Shown one piece after another: positions 1 to 11,770 of a stretch of DNA of 64,000 nucleotides. The position numbers and the translations under genes are program-made. This DNA is from Lineolata rhizophorae. Lineage: Eukaryota > Ascomycota > Dothideomycetes > Lineolatales > Lineolataceae. The notes under the pieces were generated by a model. That model searched no databases and was not told the DNA's origin. It worked only from the letters and a program-made list of their open reading frames with translations. The first letter of the stretch is position 1; each line of letters begins with the position of its first letter. Where the stretch lies: positions 200,318 to 264,317 of the forward strand of contig MU001680.1 of the NCBI GenBank assembly GCA_010093515.1, given 5' to 3'.

Positions 1-1
1 C

Positions 2-3000
2 CAGAAGAGGGGCCCGAGTTACTCCACGTTCGGCATCCAAATCAGGAGCGCGAGGCCGGACCAGACGACCCAGACGAACGTCCTGCACTACCTGAACGAC
101 GGGAACGTGACGCTTCGGTTCTCGTGGCGGAAGCAGGAGTTTCTCGTGCCAGTCATGATGGTTTTGAAGGCACTTGTGGAGACGAACGATCGTGAGATCT
201 TCGAGGGGATTGTCGGCGCGGCTGGTTCGAAGGGATTCGAGGAGAGGCAATTCGTGATCGATCGAGTTGAGCTGCTGCTGCGGACATACAAAGCTTACGA
301 ATTGTATGGGAGAGAAAAGACAAGAGCATATCTCGGGAAGCGGTTTAAAATTGCCCTTCAGCTTCACGAAGAGACGCCAGACGAAGAAGCCGGGACGGAG
401 TTCCTGCGAAAGATCGTACTACCACACTTGGGTTCGTCCAACGTTACAGAAGCCCAGGACACAGACAAGTTCAGAATGCTTCTATTCATGATAAGGAAGC
501 TCTACAGCCTTGCCGAGGGTGAGTGTTCGGTCGACAATCCTGACGCTGTTTCTACTCAAGAAATATTGCTTCCGGGATTCCTATACGGGATGCTGTTGAA
601 GGAACGCTTGGAGGAGTATCTGAACAACATACGCGGTGCTCTTTCCGAATGGTCTCGAAACAACAACTGGCAGCCATTCACTGGCGAGCAGTTTAGGAAG
701 GAGTTCGAGTCAAAGATACTTCGGAGGATGAACGAAAACATTGGCCAAGCATTGGAATACTTTCTCTCCACTGGAAACCTCACCAGCCCGACCGGATTGG
801 ACCTCCAACAAGTATCTGGGTTTACTGTCGTTGCGGAGAAGCTCAACTTCCTTCGGTTCATTAGCCATTTCCGAATGGTTCACCGAGGTGCTTTCTTCGC
901 TGAAATGAAAACGACGACCGTAAGAAAACTGTTACCGGAAAGTTGGGGGTTCTTGTGCCCTGTGCACACACCTGACGGAAGCCCTTGTGGATTGCTCAAC
1001 CACTTCGCTCACAAATGCAAGATTGCAACGAGGGGGGTTGATGTGTCGACAATACCTCGTCTAGTGTCTCAGCTTGGTTTAACGAACACAACAGCGGTTT
1101 CGCTATCCGAAAGCGTTGTTGTTCAACTTGACGGTCGTGTTCTGGGTTTCTGCTCACCAAAACAAGCCAAAATTATCGCCGATACGTTGAGGTTCTGGAA
1201 AGTTGAGGGGACGCACGGTGTACCACGCGAACTCGAGATCGGATATATTCCAAATTCGGACCGTGGGCAGTATCCGGGCATTTACATGTCTTCTACGCCC
1301 GCTCGAATGTTCCGACCGGTCAATTACTTGCTCTTAGACGAATTAGACTTTGTCGGGCCCTTGGAACAACCGCACATGTCAATCGCGTGCGTCGAGGAAG
1401 AGATTACCCCCAAAGAGCACACGCACGTTGAATTTGACCCGACACACATCCTTTCAATACTCGCAAACATGACTCCCTTCTCCGATTTTAATCAGTCGCC
1501 CAGGAACATGTATCAGTGCCAAATGGGGAAGCAGAGCATGGGCACACCTGGGACCGCCATACGCTACCGTACTGACAATAAGACATATAGGCTTCAAACA
1601 GGCCAAACTCCAATCGTACGGCCTCCGCTCCACAATGAGTATGGTTTTGACAACTTTCCCAATGGTATGAATGCCGTTGTGGCCGTCATTTCCTACACGG
1701 GGTATGACATGGATGACGCTATGATAGTGAATAAGCATGCACACGAGCGAGGGTTTGCGCATGGCACCATTTACAAGACGAAGAAGATCGACTTAGATGA
1801 GTCGAATCGAAGAGCCAAGACGTCCAGAACCATTACCAAGCTTTTCGGGTTTGCTCCTGGCGGTCTCGTTCGTTCCCAGTGGCGGGAGAAGCTAGACGAC
1901 GACGGCCTGCCACACATAGGATCTTTTATTCGCCAAGGCGACATCATCGCTGCCTCGCACAGCGTCACGTACAACCCTGTTTCACGAATATACGAGAACA
2001 GGGACGGCGAAACTCAACTGCACCGCTACACTGAGCATGAGGACGCTTTCGTCGAGGAGGTGCGTGTGCTGGGTGCGGAATCCGGCGCTGAGCCTTGCCA
2101 GGCCGTCAGCATCAAATTCCGCGTGCCTCGCTCACCCGTCATCGGCGACAAATTCTCCTCGCGCCATGGTCAAAAAGGTGTGTGTAGCCAAAAGTTTCCA
2201 GCTATCGATATGCCTTTCTCGGAGAGCGGGATGCAACCCGACGTCATCATCAATCCGCACGCGTTCCCGTCGCGCATGACAATTGGCATGTTCGTGGAGA
2301 GCCTGGCAGGGAAAGCGGGCGCATTGCACGGCCTCGCGCAGGACAGCACGCCGTTTCGCTTTGACGAGGAGCACACGGCTGTCAACTACTTCGGGGAGCA
2401 GCTGCGCCGAGCCGGCTACAACTACTACGGCAACGAGCCCATGTACTCGGGCATGACAGGCGAGGAGCTACACGCCGACATCTACATCGGCCTCGTGTAC
2501 TACCAGCGGCTGCGGCACATGGTCAACGACAAGTTCCAGGTGCGCACGACGGGGCCCGTGTCGGCGCTGCACGGGCAGCCCATCAAGGGCCGCAAGCGCG
2601 GCGGCGGCATCCGCGTCGGCGAGATGGAGCGCGACGCCCTCATCGCCCACGGCGCCGCGTTCCTGCTCCAGGACCGCCTCATGAACTGCTCCGACCACAC
2701 CCTCGCCTACGTCTGCCGCCGCTGCGGCAGCTTCCTGAGCGTCACCTCCGTCGTCGAGGGCTACAGCAAGGCGCGGCACGGCGCCGTGAGCGGGGTCAAG
2801 TGCAGGTGCTGCGCTAAGAGGGTCGATACGGAGGAGAACGTGCTGGTGGCGTCGAAGAGGCGGGCCCGAGCGCAGGCAGAGAGGGAAAAGGACAACGGCA
2901 ACGGCGAAGGTTCGGCGACGGCGGCGGCGGCTGCGGCAACTGAGAAGGAGGGGTGGTTGCCGAAGAGCGAGATCTGGGAGGATGGCGCGGGGAACAGGTT

Positions 3001-3109
3001 CACGGGCGGGAACGACGTCACCGTCGTAGCGGTGCCGGGGGTGCTGAGGTATTTGGACATAGAGCTGGCGAGCATGGGGATCAAGTTGAAGTTCAACGTT
3101 GAGCCGTGA
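2..3109 (+). CDS. RPA2: RNA polymerase I second-largest subunit (RPA135/RPA2-like), 5' partial
   Basis: Catalytic beta-like subunit of RNA polymerase I, which transcribes the 35S rDNA in the nucleolus. The reading frame is open from base 2, so the N-terminal ~200 residues lie outside the window; 1035 residues are visible and no intron is needed. The visible part opens with GPSYSTFGIQIRS. Beta-subunit signatures follow in order: WGFLCPVHTPDGSPCGLLNH, GYDMDDAMIVNK (around 1705-1740), GDKFSSRHGQKGVCS (around 2146-2190) and FPSRMTIGMFVESLAGKAG. The C terminus has a paired CxxC...CxxC zinc-binding element (CRRC near 2716, CRCC near 2803), as expected for this family. An Ala/Glu/Lys-rich insert sits at about 2870-2950. 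Codon use shifts from mixed to strongly GC-ending after about 2.3 kb. Assignment to Pol I rather than Pol II or III rests on overall resemblance to RPA135 and its length; high confidence. Confidence 0.95.
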   Translation, partial: QKRGPSYSTFGIQIRSARPDQTTQTNVLHYLNDGNVTLRFSWRKQEFLVPVMMVLKALVETNDREIFEGIVGAAGSKGFEERQFVIDRVELLLRTYKAYELYGREKTRAYLGKRFKIALQLHEETPDEEAGTEFLRKIVLPHLGSSNVTEAQDTDKFRMLLFMIRKLYSLAEGECSVDNPDAVSTQEILLPGFLYGMLLKERLEEYLNNIRGALSEWSRNNNWQPFTGEQFRKEFESKILRRMNENIGQALEYFLSTGNLTSPTGLDLQQVSGFTVVAEKLNFLRFISHFRMVHRGAFFAEMKTTTVRKLLPESWGFLCPVHTPDGSPCGLLNHFAHKCKIATRGVDVSTIPRLVSQLGLTNTTAVSLSESVVVQLDGRVLGFCSPKQAKIIADTLRFWKVEGTHGVPRELEIGYIPNSDRGQYPGIYMSSTPARMFRPVNYLLLDELDFVGPLEQPHMSIACVEEEITPKEHTHVEFDPTHILSILANMTPFSDFNQSPRNMYQCQMGKQSMGTPGTAIRYRTDNKTYRLQTGQTPIVRPPLHNEYGFDNFPNGMNAVVAVISYTGYDMDDAMIVNKHAHERGFAHGTIYKTKKIDLDESNRRAKTSRTITKLFGFAPGGLVRSQWREKLDDDGLPHIGSFIRQGDIIAASHSVTYNPVSRIYENRDGETQLHRYTEHEDAFVEEVRVLGAESGAEPCQAVSIKFRVPRSPVIGDKFSSRHGQKGVCSQKFPAIDMPFSESGMQPDVIINPHAFPSRMTIGMFVESLAGKAGALHGLAQDSTPFRFDEEHTAVNYFGEQLRRAGYNYYGNEPMYSGMTGEELHADIYIGLVYYQRLRHMVNDKFQVRTTGPVSALHGQPIKGRKRGGGIRVGEMERDALIAHGAAFLLQDRLMNCSDHTLAYVCRRCGSFLSVTSVVEGYSKARHGAVSGVKCRCCAKRVDTEENVLVASKRRARAQAEREKDNGNGEGSATAAAAAATEKEGWLPKSEIWEDGAGNRFTGGNDVTVVAVPGVLRYLDIELASMGIKLKFNVEP

Positions 3110-5132
3110 ATGGTATGGCGCGTGTTGGCATTCGGGCCTGACTTTCGGAACTTGGGCTGGTGGGTTTGTCGCTGACACAGTTTCGGACAGTTTTGCGGGT
3201 TTGAGACTGCTGGGTTTTGTTAGTGTGCATAATTTTTGTGCAGTGATTGTGGTTCAGGTTCCTGTGCTGTCAGATGTACGGAGTTGGAATATGGCGTAGA
3301 TGTATCATAGAGGGATAATGATGTGCTGCGCGCTTTCGTAGTCACTCGATATTGGTTCAGCTGCGCGAACGCCACCACGTGTCTAAATTTCACAAGAACT
3401 GAAACATGTGAGATGTCTTGAAGCAGATCTTCCCGTGTTTTGTCCGCCGTAGGATTGTCATCATATTTATGCATCTTTGGTTTCAAGTTCTATGCCAGTT
3501 AATGTAGTAGACGGAATAGTGAGATCTAAATTCGATTTGGCATGTTGCAGCTGGTAAAGGCATCGCCTCCCAGGCGCCTGGCCTTAACTACGTACATACA
3601 ACCCTGTATCTGACTACACGGTGTCCAATGAAGACGCGTCTACCCACTAAGATTCCCCTTTACCGTGCTGGGTACGCGCATCGCACAAGCTCCAGACGAA
3701 AACCCACAAAAACTCGCAGGACCCGAACCGCTCCCGTCGTTCGCGGCGAACGCCGAACCTGCGCGATGCGCAGCCGATGAGTCAGTCATTTCCCTTCCCA
3801 GCTCACGGGAGAAGAAACAAAAATACCTACCACGTACGTAGTACAATGTAGAGACGACGCTCGTTTTCCACAAATAGCGCCAAGCCGCGAGCACCAACTG
3901 CGGTCTGCCGCACGGCGCCCAATGGCGGAGCTGACCGGACGTTGGCCCGCACCGCGCCAGGCAAGCTTCGGCGCCACGAGGCGCCAAGCGGGGCCAGACT
4001 AATACGGACCGGGAGGAAACCTAGCGCGGCCGGGGGAGGCCAAGAGGCCCAAGCCTTGCTGCATGCGGTAACAGTAGAGATCAGGCCACCAAAGCTTGGC
4101 TTTCGGGTCGGCGGTCGTTGGATCTTTTTGGGTTCTGAAGGCGCGCAGGAGGGTGGAGTATGTAAAAGCAAAAATAAAGGTGGAGATTCGCGGTTCGCAA
4201 GAACGTGGACGTGGCTGCGGTTCATTTCAGAGTCTCACGTTGAAACTAGGTACCTGCTGGGGGAAAACTTTCAGGTGGCCCGAGTTGAGTGATCAAATCT
4301 TCCGCTTCTAGTACGGAGTACAAGAGCGGGAAATGCTTTGCTGCGCAAAACTCGATAGATAATTGTGGAAAGACAGTAACCAAAAAGTGAAAAGGCCATA
4401 CGTCGTCGTACCAAAGCAAGGTACGCAACAAGTCTACGGATGAATTAAAAAAAAACACAGATCTACGAAATAAATAAAATCAAGAAGGGTAGAAAAGAAA
4501 ACCAACGCCTGAACACCCAACAAATTACAACAGAGAGATACGTCACATCTCCCAACCCACTGCCAGAATTCGCGCGAGCTCCGTACCCCACATCCTGCGT
4601 AAGGCTCGTAGTGCGTCCCGCACTTTTCGTACGCCATTCCCGACTAAGAGATTACTGTTAAGAGGAAAAAAAAAGGAAAAGAAGCGAAAAGAACGCCGAA
4701 AGGCGACTTGTAAATCCTACGAGAGACATTGACGTCGGCTTATCCATACCAGGATAGGAAGGATTGTTCAAAAATCCTCTCCGAAGTCCGAAGAGACCGA
4801 GGACGCCCATGTGTGCGTGCCTCTCTCCTGCAACTCTTTCCGAGTTCAGACATAGTCGCAGGATTCGACCTTAGTGAGGGAACGAAGCGAAACCTTAGTG
4901 AGGCTCTAGTAAGGGTGGAGGGCCCGTAAGACCAACGCAACAACCCAATCGTTCGCCCGAATTGTTCCGGGAGTTACGTAGGTTACCTCGTAGCCTCAAC
5001 AAGACATGCCTCTCATGTCTCTGTCCTTTTCTCTGTCTTTCCCTTCCCCAGGGCGGGGTGCCGAGCCTCCCTTGGCATTCAGGTTTCCCATTGCAACCTC
5101 TTTCCCATGGGTCCATGCGCACGACGGAGCGC
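3110..5132. other. Convergent intergenic region, RPA2 / homeobox gene
   Basis: About 2 kb between two convergent 3' ends. It should hold both 3' UTRs. It contains AT-rich stretches (around 4440-4520), one copy of the 9-mer TACGGAGTA at 4312-4320, and an ACGTACGT-containing palindromic patch near 3832. Short open frames occur on both strands, but none resembles a protein family or has a convincing start and splice context. I see no RNA gene. Confidence 0.6.
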
Positions 5133-7396
5133 CTATTCGTCCTCGTGCACGGACTGCACCCTGTACAAGCCGTGAGCGACTCGCTCGTGCCAGATGGCCT
5201 TGCTCTGGACGGGGAACCGCAGCGGGCACAGGCTGCACGTGTAGGACGCAGGGGCCTGCTGCTGCTGGCCTCCGGTGAACAAGGAAGCGCTGGCCTGGGG
5301 TGGCGATAGCGTGATACGCGGCTGCGAGGACCCTCCTGTCACGCCCGGCGTCATCGCCCTAGACTGCGGAGGCGATGTCCCGGTAGTAGAGCCAGCATGA
5401 CAGCCCGCACCGCCGCTCGTAATGTCCCCGGGCAGAATGCCTCCCGGCGGCCCGATCCAGAAGCGCATGTCCTGCCCGGCGCCGAAGTGATTGGACAGGT
5501 GCTCAACGCGGTCCTGCCAGCAGCGGATGTCGGCGCCGCAGATGCCGCACTTGATGAGGACATTGCGCTGGACGGGGCGTTCCCAGGCAGCCATGTGGCG
5601 GCTCATGGCGGACTGCTTGTGGACCTGGGCGAGGTGCTGGAGCAGCTTGTCCTTGCGGGTGAAGGTGCGGTCGGCGGGCTCGGTGAGCAAGCAAGCGGTG
5701 CAGTTGTGGGCCTCGTCCAAGTGGCGCGGTGGGGGGTTCGGCAGGTCGCAGAAGGCGCAGAAGCTGAATCCCGAGGCCGGGTCCGTCATCAGCGGGCCCG
5801 TCGTCATGCACACCCACTCTCGCTGCGGCAGGTGCACAGACTCCTCGTGCCGCCGCCAGTCGTACTTCTGCGCGAAGTCGCGCGGGCAGAAGGTGCACTG
5901 GAAGATCTTCTGCGGGTCCACCCGCTCGCGTGCGATGGAGCGCGTCTGCTGCAGGATCGAGTCGCGCTGACGCTTACGCCCGCGGCGCGGCGCGCGGTCG
6001 GCCGCCGTGTCGATCGATGCCTGCGATGGCGAGCCCCAGGCTATGTCGGTGGTGCTGCTCGGCGTCGAGGACTGGAACGCTGCCTCTGGGGTTTCGGAGA
6101 TGCTATTGCTACGGGAGCGCGCGCGTGCGGTCGACGAGCTTCGCTGGAAGGAAGCGCTGCGAATGGACATGCTGTCGTCATCTCCAGGCGTCTGTCGACC
6201 GGAAGGTGTCCGCTGGGGTGGGAATACGGAAGCCATTGAGCGGGACGGGAGCTTGATGTTCAACTCGGGGCTGCCCTGTGAGGGTGTAGAAGTGTTCGCA
6301 ATCCGCCTACTGCGGATAGTCGCGCCAGAGGATTCAGGGGCCGGCCCAGGAGATGAGCGGTTTGAGCTGGGACGACTGCCTCCCATCCTCCTTGCTCTCG
6401 AGTTGGCGAAGAAAGTGCGGACTTGCCGTTCCGTCAGTCCAGTTGCTTGGGAGAGCTCCGTGGCCTCCTTCTTGTCTAAATAGGGGTTGTCTCGGTGCGA
6501 CTGGAACCAGTCTTCGAGAATGCTCCTGGCCTCGGCTGGAATGCGTCTGCGTGCAAACGCGGTCGGGGGACCGTCTGTTTCGCTGCCATCGGTGAACTCT
6601 TGGGAGGCCAAAAAGGGTGACCCGATAGGTTGACCTAGCTCGCTGAACGGCTGAGAGTTGAGAGGATCCCATGCTGCAAGAGGATCGTGTCCAAGAAACA
6701 TTGGGTTGAGAGGCTCGCCATTGTTGCTGAGAAGCGTCGAGTAGTCGGGAACAGAAGTGGGGTGATAAAACTGCGGTTGCTGCGGCAGTGGGGCGGTAGA
6801 GACGTGGGAGAGGGGAGCTCCAGGTTGCTGCGAAAAGGGCACATCTTGTCTCCTGCGCGTGTTCGGTCAGTCACAGATCTCAAAAAGAAATAACTGCAAG
6901 TTTGATATGAAATCGGGAAGAGATTGCAAGCGGATTGCGTGACCCGCTGAAAACGTCTCGCCATGCTAGCCGGTAATAGTAGGACTAGAGCAAAATTCCG
7001 ATGCCCTCCACCTCGAACGAGTGAGAGTGCCATTAAACTGTGAGCTACCAATACAATCTCGCTTTTGATTGATAGAGCAACTGAACAATCGGTGCCGCAG
7101 TTCATTGGAACATCTCGCCAAAGTGAGGAGTCGGTGGATATGATGCTATCGAGCACTGGCGCGCGGTTCGGCGATATCGTTGCAAACTTCCTCGAGTTAA
7201 CCTACCATCGGTACGGAATATTATGAGTCGTCAACGGCACCGTCAACGGGTCGTTATATCCGAGAGTGTGTCGCCAGTTTTCGAGTGTGTCCGGGTCGAA
7301 GTGATACTGCAATCCGCCGTCGTCCTCGTGCTCTCGAGAAAAGGGGTTCATCACGTTGGTCGGCGCGAACGGGCTTCGAGGGAATGTAGTCGCCAT
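5133..7396 (-). CDS. Homeobox and C2H2 zinc-finger transcription factor
   Basis: Predicted nuclear DNA-binding protein of 636 residues with a homeodomain plus C2H2 fingers, an architecture known from filamentous ascomycetes. Exon 2 is 6852-5133. It has no in-frame ATG at its 5' end but is preceded by a good branch point and acceptor (CTGAC...GCGCAG). Exon 1 is proposed as 7396-7206 (start MATTFPRSPFAP), with donor GTAGGT and an exactly compatible phase; the 353-nt intron is long for this window, so exon 1 is less sure. The homeodomain lies at about residues 165-220 and includes PYLDKKEATEL and TGLTERQVRTFFANSRARR; helix 3 has Phe where most homeodomains have Trp48, while Asn51 is kept. A C2H2 finger (CTFC...H..H) lies near 383-404, two looser Cys/His segments follow to about 475, and a last finger (CSLC...H) lies at the C terminus. 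Ser/Pro-rich disordered stretches lie between. The target genes are not predictable from the sequence. Confidence 0.82.
6853..7205 (-). other. Proposed 353-nt intron of the homeobox gene
   Basis: On the minus strand this begins GTAGGT and ends with a CTGAC branch point 15 nt before GCGCAG. It joins a 63-codon 5' exon to the homeobox exon in phase. It is several times longer than most introns here, so it could instead contain a small extra exon or part of a 5' UTR. Confidence 0.55.
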
Positions 7397-10300
7397 TGCA
7401 GTCTCAACGGTTGCAGTTATGATCTTAACATTATGAACCTCGCCATCTTTAAAGTAAAATAGCTCTCCTGTACGAGAGAGATCTCGCTCTGAGTAGGGAA
7501 GAGTGGCCCATGCATGCAAGACATCACCCACGCCAAGGTGCTTACATACGCCGCCCTGTTCATCAACTCGACAGACTTGTGGAGGCGTTTCCGTCCGGCA
7601 TGATGGCACGGGCGCCAACCGCCTAGGTGGCTGGTAGATGCATGGGCGCGTTAGTCAACCTTTTTTTTGAAGCGCAATCGGGCCGGGCAGCTGCGGCTGG
7701 AGAGCCCAGACTTTTCTTATTTCAGTCTGGGCGAGCTGAAGCCCAAACCTCTGGTGGGGTCTCAGCACAGCCTTTGCCCTCGTGGCTAGTCTCATCCCAT
7801 GCTCTCTTGGTCCCACGTAGGAAGGTTCCTCCATGCTTGATGCGGTTATTGTCAGTGATGCTGGCGGGTTTCGCAGTTGTGGTCGGCAAAGCCTGTTACG
7901 AATAAGAGTTTGCTCAGACGGGTGTGGGCGCTGCCTACCCCTCCTCGCACCATCCCCCCCCTTCCCTGGCATCCCTCCTCTTGTCCCCGAATCACGGTTT
8001 CGGCCGCACACGAGCTCCGGCTAGCCGGTAGCAGCGCTCCAGTGCAAGAGGCGTCTGACTGGCAGCGCCCAGCACCACCACGGCGGGCATGCGCCACCGC
8101 ACGCCGACGACGGGTCGGGCGCTCTATTTCGAGAAGCAGGCCCCTACTTTAAGCTTAAATCACAAGCCCACTTGGCGATTCGGATTGGGCAGACGACTGC
8201 CAGGTTCCATCGGGCAATGGCCAGATGGGCGCCGAGCCCGTACTTCTCCCGTGTCCCCATTCGCCATCCGTACTCCGCCAAAACAGCGGCCGCGCGCACG
8301 GCCGCTCGGCTCTGCTGGGGAGCGCAGCCGAAGCCCAGGCCGTGAAGGGCAGGTCGAAAGTACGAGGCTAGAGTAGACCACCGCCGGGCATCCGTGTGGA
8401 CGTCATGGCCCGGCGAGCCAGGATGGGCCGAGGAATCGGAAATCGACTCATCACCATGGGCCCGCTCGCTCGCGATGGCGGTATGGGCGAAGGGTCGACG
8501 GTCGGGGTGGCCCGCGGCCGGGCGGCGGGCAGGGCACGTCTTACCGACCGTTCGCGCTCAGCTCGGGACGAATTGACCAAATTCAGGAACAGGAATGGTT
8601 GTTTCGCGCCGCCGGGGCCCGGCCGCCAAGCGTCGGCAATCTCAGCGACGAACCCGCCGACCGCTTCCAACGACCGAGGGTCCGACAGACCCCCGGCCGC
8701 GCTCCCCGGCCCCGGCTTCATAACCCACCCTTGCTCCTCGCCCTTTCTTTTACCGCGCGCGACCGCGCGCCCGTGCAGCGTGCAGGCCATGCACTTCTGT
8801 CCTTTTCGTTGGCCGATGGCCGTCCAGACCCTGGCGGCGAAGCCGGCGAGAGCGCGGTCCCGGCAACCCCCGGGGTGTTGGCCAGGGGTCCCGACGCGCG
8901 CCCCCGTCCGCAGCCGAGTCTTCTCGCTCCAGAGCCACAAGTGAGGGTGTCCCGGTCGTTCAGCTCTGCTGCGCCAGAAGGGCCCCGTACGCTAACCAGC
9001 CGGTATACACCTGTCACATCGGTGCTAGACTTACGTGGGGTGCACGTGGGAAATAATCACCGTCCCCCCGGAGCAATCAACTGAGTCAGATCGCGTGTTG
9101 CGGGGTTGATGAGGTAGGCGGTGACGTCTTTTTTCATGTTTGATTTGCACGACACCGCGCTTCTATCTCTGTCCGTTGTGATTATGGAGCAATAGACGAA
9201 TATATCGAGCGCTTGCCTTTGTGCAATCTCACACTTATTCAACAAATACCAAGACTTCCCCGTCGCGTTCTGTAACCGCTTTCTATCAACCTTCCAGCTC
9301 GCGTTTCTTGGCTCAGCTCGTGCTTGAGCGATGCCTTGAGACAATCTCGAAGAACGAGCCTGATCACCTGTCGTCGATTCCGTTCACGCCTGCCCCCGGA
9401 GCCGGAGCGCTGTTCACGCCGACCGTTTGGTTTTCCGGCGCTTGCCAAGTGAAGCCTGGAGCGTGCAAGTCCCTCGGCCACATTCTAAGTGGCCCACGAA
9501 TCTCTTGGGTCACTCGCTAAGCATACCAAGACGCCTAATCCCAAGCACTCGAGCACCTCCACTCTAGCGCTGCCCTGCCACAATGGGCTGAGATGCGATT
9601 TCGTATTCCCTGTCGAGCACGCACCGCAGCGCTCCGACCATGAATGGCTACTTCGAAGACACACGCCTCGCTGCATCACGACCTTTCCACGAGCAGATGA
9701 CCGGTGTCGAGCTCCGCGAAGCGAATACTGGAAGTCGTTCCTCCGACGCGAGTTCTGTATTTCCCTCAGATCGAACTGTGGTGTGGCGCTTTTTCCGCCT
9801 ATAGGCATTATCGAACTCCTCACGTTGCTTCTTCCAATCCTCCTGGCTAACAGGTCCGCAGTATTGTGGCGTCGTCTATATTTCCCTCCTTCTGCACCAT
9901 TGTCCCCTTCGGGCAGGACGGCACGTCGGCACAAAGCAGGACGAGGCGTATTTCGCTCCTTTCAACGTCGTCCGGTCAAAGATTAAGCATATTCGCGTGC
10001 CGAGAGTTTAACCAGTATGGCGGATTCCTCGGAACCTCGGTACAAATCTTCGATTGACCCACGGGCGCGCTATCTAAAACCGTAGCGTAACGGGGATCGC
10101 GATCTGCAATTGTGGGAGTGGGGGAAAGGGGTCGAAGTGGACTGATAGACGCGCTTAGGATTTCCTTCCTGCTTCTCCCGACGACCTTCGCGGGGCTGGG
10201 TTTCGCGTGCTTGCCTTCTCCGCACTTTGACGGGCCGCTCGTGCCTACATGCCGGGAGGCCCGCAATGGCATGCCGGCATATACACATTTAGCTCACGAC

Positions 10301-11179
10301 GAGTTTTCTAACTGTTCAACGCGTAGCATTGCCGTCTCGCATCGCTACGCGCCGCCGTCCCCTCCTTCAACCCAGCCGTATGCATTCCTGTCGGAAGCTG
10401 TACGGGGTAGCTAGCCACTTTCTTCATTTCCAGGGCCATCCTTCGCGCTATATGTGCCATTTTAAGCCAGATGTTTCAGGACAGCGACCGCAGGACACCC
10501 AGACCGCCGGCGCGACCCTGTTTTCCAAGCCGCGCGGCGTCGATTCAGCGCCGCAATCCTATACTAGACAGACGGTCCATTGGCGTCCAGCTTCACGGCA
10601 TCCCTGCCGCCGACGTGTTATCTCACGCCACCAATCAGTCCCTCCTATCAAAATACATATGCCATCTTTCTAATGATATACAAAAATAAACAACTGATAA
10701 AGATATTGATATTCTTGGCTCTTTCTTGTCTACTCCACACCCTGTTAGTTCTGGCCGCATGATCCCTACTTGGACGTATTTACATCTCGAAATTTGAGAC
10801 ATCGGCACTTAGCGAGTCGTGAATGGCGTGCTCATTTGGGGGCTACATTATTCGTGCTTCCAGCTGAAAACCGTATTGTCAGACTTCGTCTCATTCAAAA
10901 ACTCAACACTACCAAGATGGCTCCTGAGAATGCTAAGTATGAGATTGGAAGTTTGTAGGTTGCAGTCTGTCTGATGATTGTGTATTCCGTACTATTGCTC
11001 TTTGCTAATCCCTTCCTAAGTTATGGGTTGTGAACGGAGCAATCTAAAGCCTCTTCTGAGAGAGTCTGCACTACTTCTTGCTCGTCGCTATATTCGCCTA
11101 GGCAACAAGCTTTGATAACTTCACCGCGCGCAATTCCACCTATATGGGAACATCGCCTTGCAAATAATGAACCGATACC
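7397..11179. other. Gene-poor region upstream of homeobox gene
   Basis: About 3.8 kb. The 7.6-9.0 kb part is GC-rich and shows long open frames on both strands at once, the usual by-product of GC-rich DNA lacking stops. The 9.0-11.1 kb part is more balanced and has no recognisable protein. It may include the promoter and 5' UTR of the homeobox gene. Fungal developmental transcription factors often have long upstream regions; that link is inference. No RNA gene or repeat was recognised. Confidence 0.5.
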
Positions 11180-11770
11180 TAAACTTCTAATAAGTTGTAA
11201 GAACGCTTGTGACTAGACCTAATGCAATACATGGCTAACCAAAGCACAAAGAGGTCAAACGTCGCATCCAGCATAGCCATAGGGCCTCTTGGAAAGAAGA
11301 ATCGAAACAATTTCCATAGTTCTCCCATCCAACTCACCAAACAGAATTCGAGGCCGAGGAATTCGTCGATAAAGAAGTTGGTCGGATGAAAATCGCAATG
11401 CAATACCCCTTTTAAGTGAACGTAGGTCAAGGCTTCTACGGCTTGCTTCATCCATTTGGGCGGAGCGCGTCCCAAATACTAGCAGGTTACGCTTTCGAAA
11501 CACAGTGCCCAACATCTACATCGTCGGCGAACTAAGACCGAAGGCCATGCCATTCTTTCCCTATGTACTAAACCAGCGATTCATGGTACTCTGGCGCTAA
11601 GAGGACCGAATGCTCGATGTCTCTACCTTCCTTGCATAGGGGTCGTCTTTGTCGGCAGGGAATTTGAGAACTATTCTATCCGAGAGAAATCTCAGCTTTG
11701 GATTACCAACGGAGAACATGCTCAACACCTCTAGGCGATGCTATGGCTCAAGGTAATCTCGACGACACCA
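11180..11770 (-). pseudogene. Relic of a fungal protein-kinase-like gene
   Basis: Translating the minus strand gives kinase-like pieces in order but in different frames and with several stops: an EIEHSVL-like segment (here DIEHSVLLAPEYH), YIGKE.HGL, an SKA.PASIWDALR segment, then WMKQAVEALTYVH followed by HCDFHPTNFFIDE, the equivalent of the HRDxxxxN catalytic loop (HCD variant), and a FFFPRGP plus DLFVL segment. The order and spacing match a large family of fungal Ser/Thr-kinase-like proteins that I recognise from many ascomycetes; that is recall, not a search. The DFG-equivalent position is degraded (CLVSW). At least two frame changes and five in-frame stops make this non-functional. Some stops fall where Trp would be expected, which fits G-to-A change. 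Confidence 0.75.

Noticed and set aside
8368-8944. Long open frames on both strands at the same place (190 and 182 codons)
   Set aside because: GC-rich DNA with few stops gives overlapping frames on both strands. Neither has a family motif, splice sites or a convincing ATG.
9485-9986. Two opposed frames of 149 and 165 codons
   Set aside because: No recognisable domain, and they mirror each other. The composition is not protein-like.
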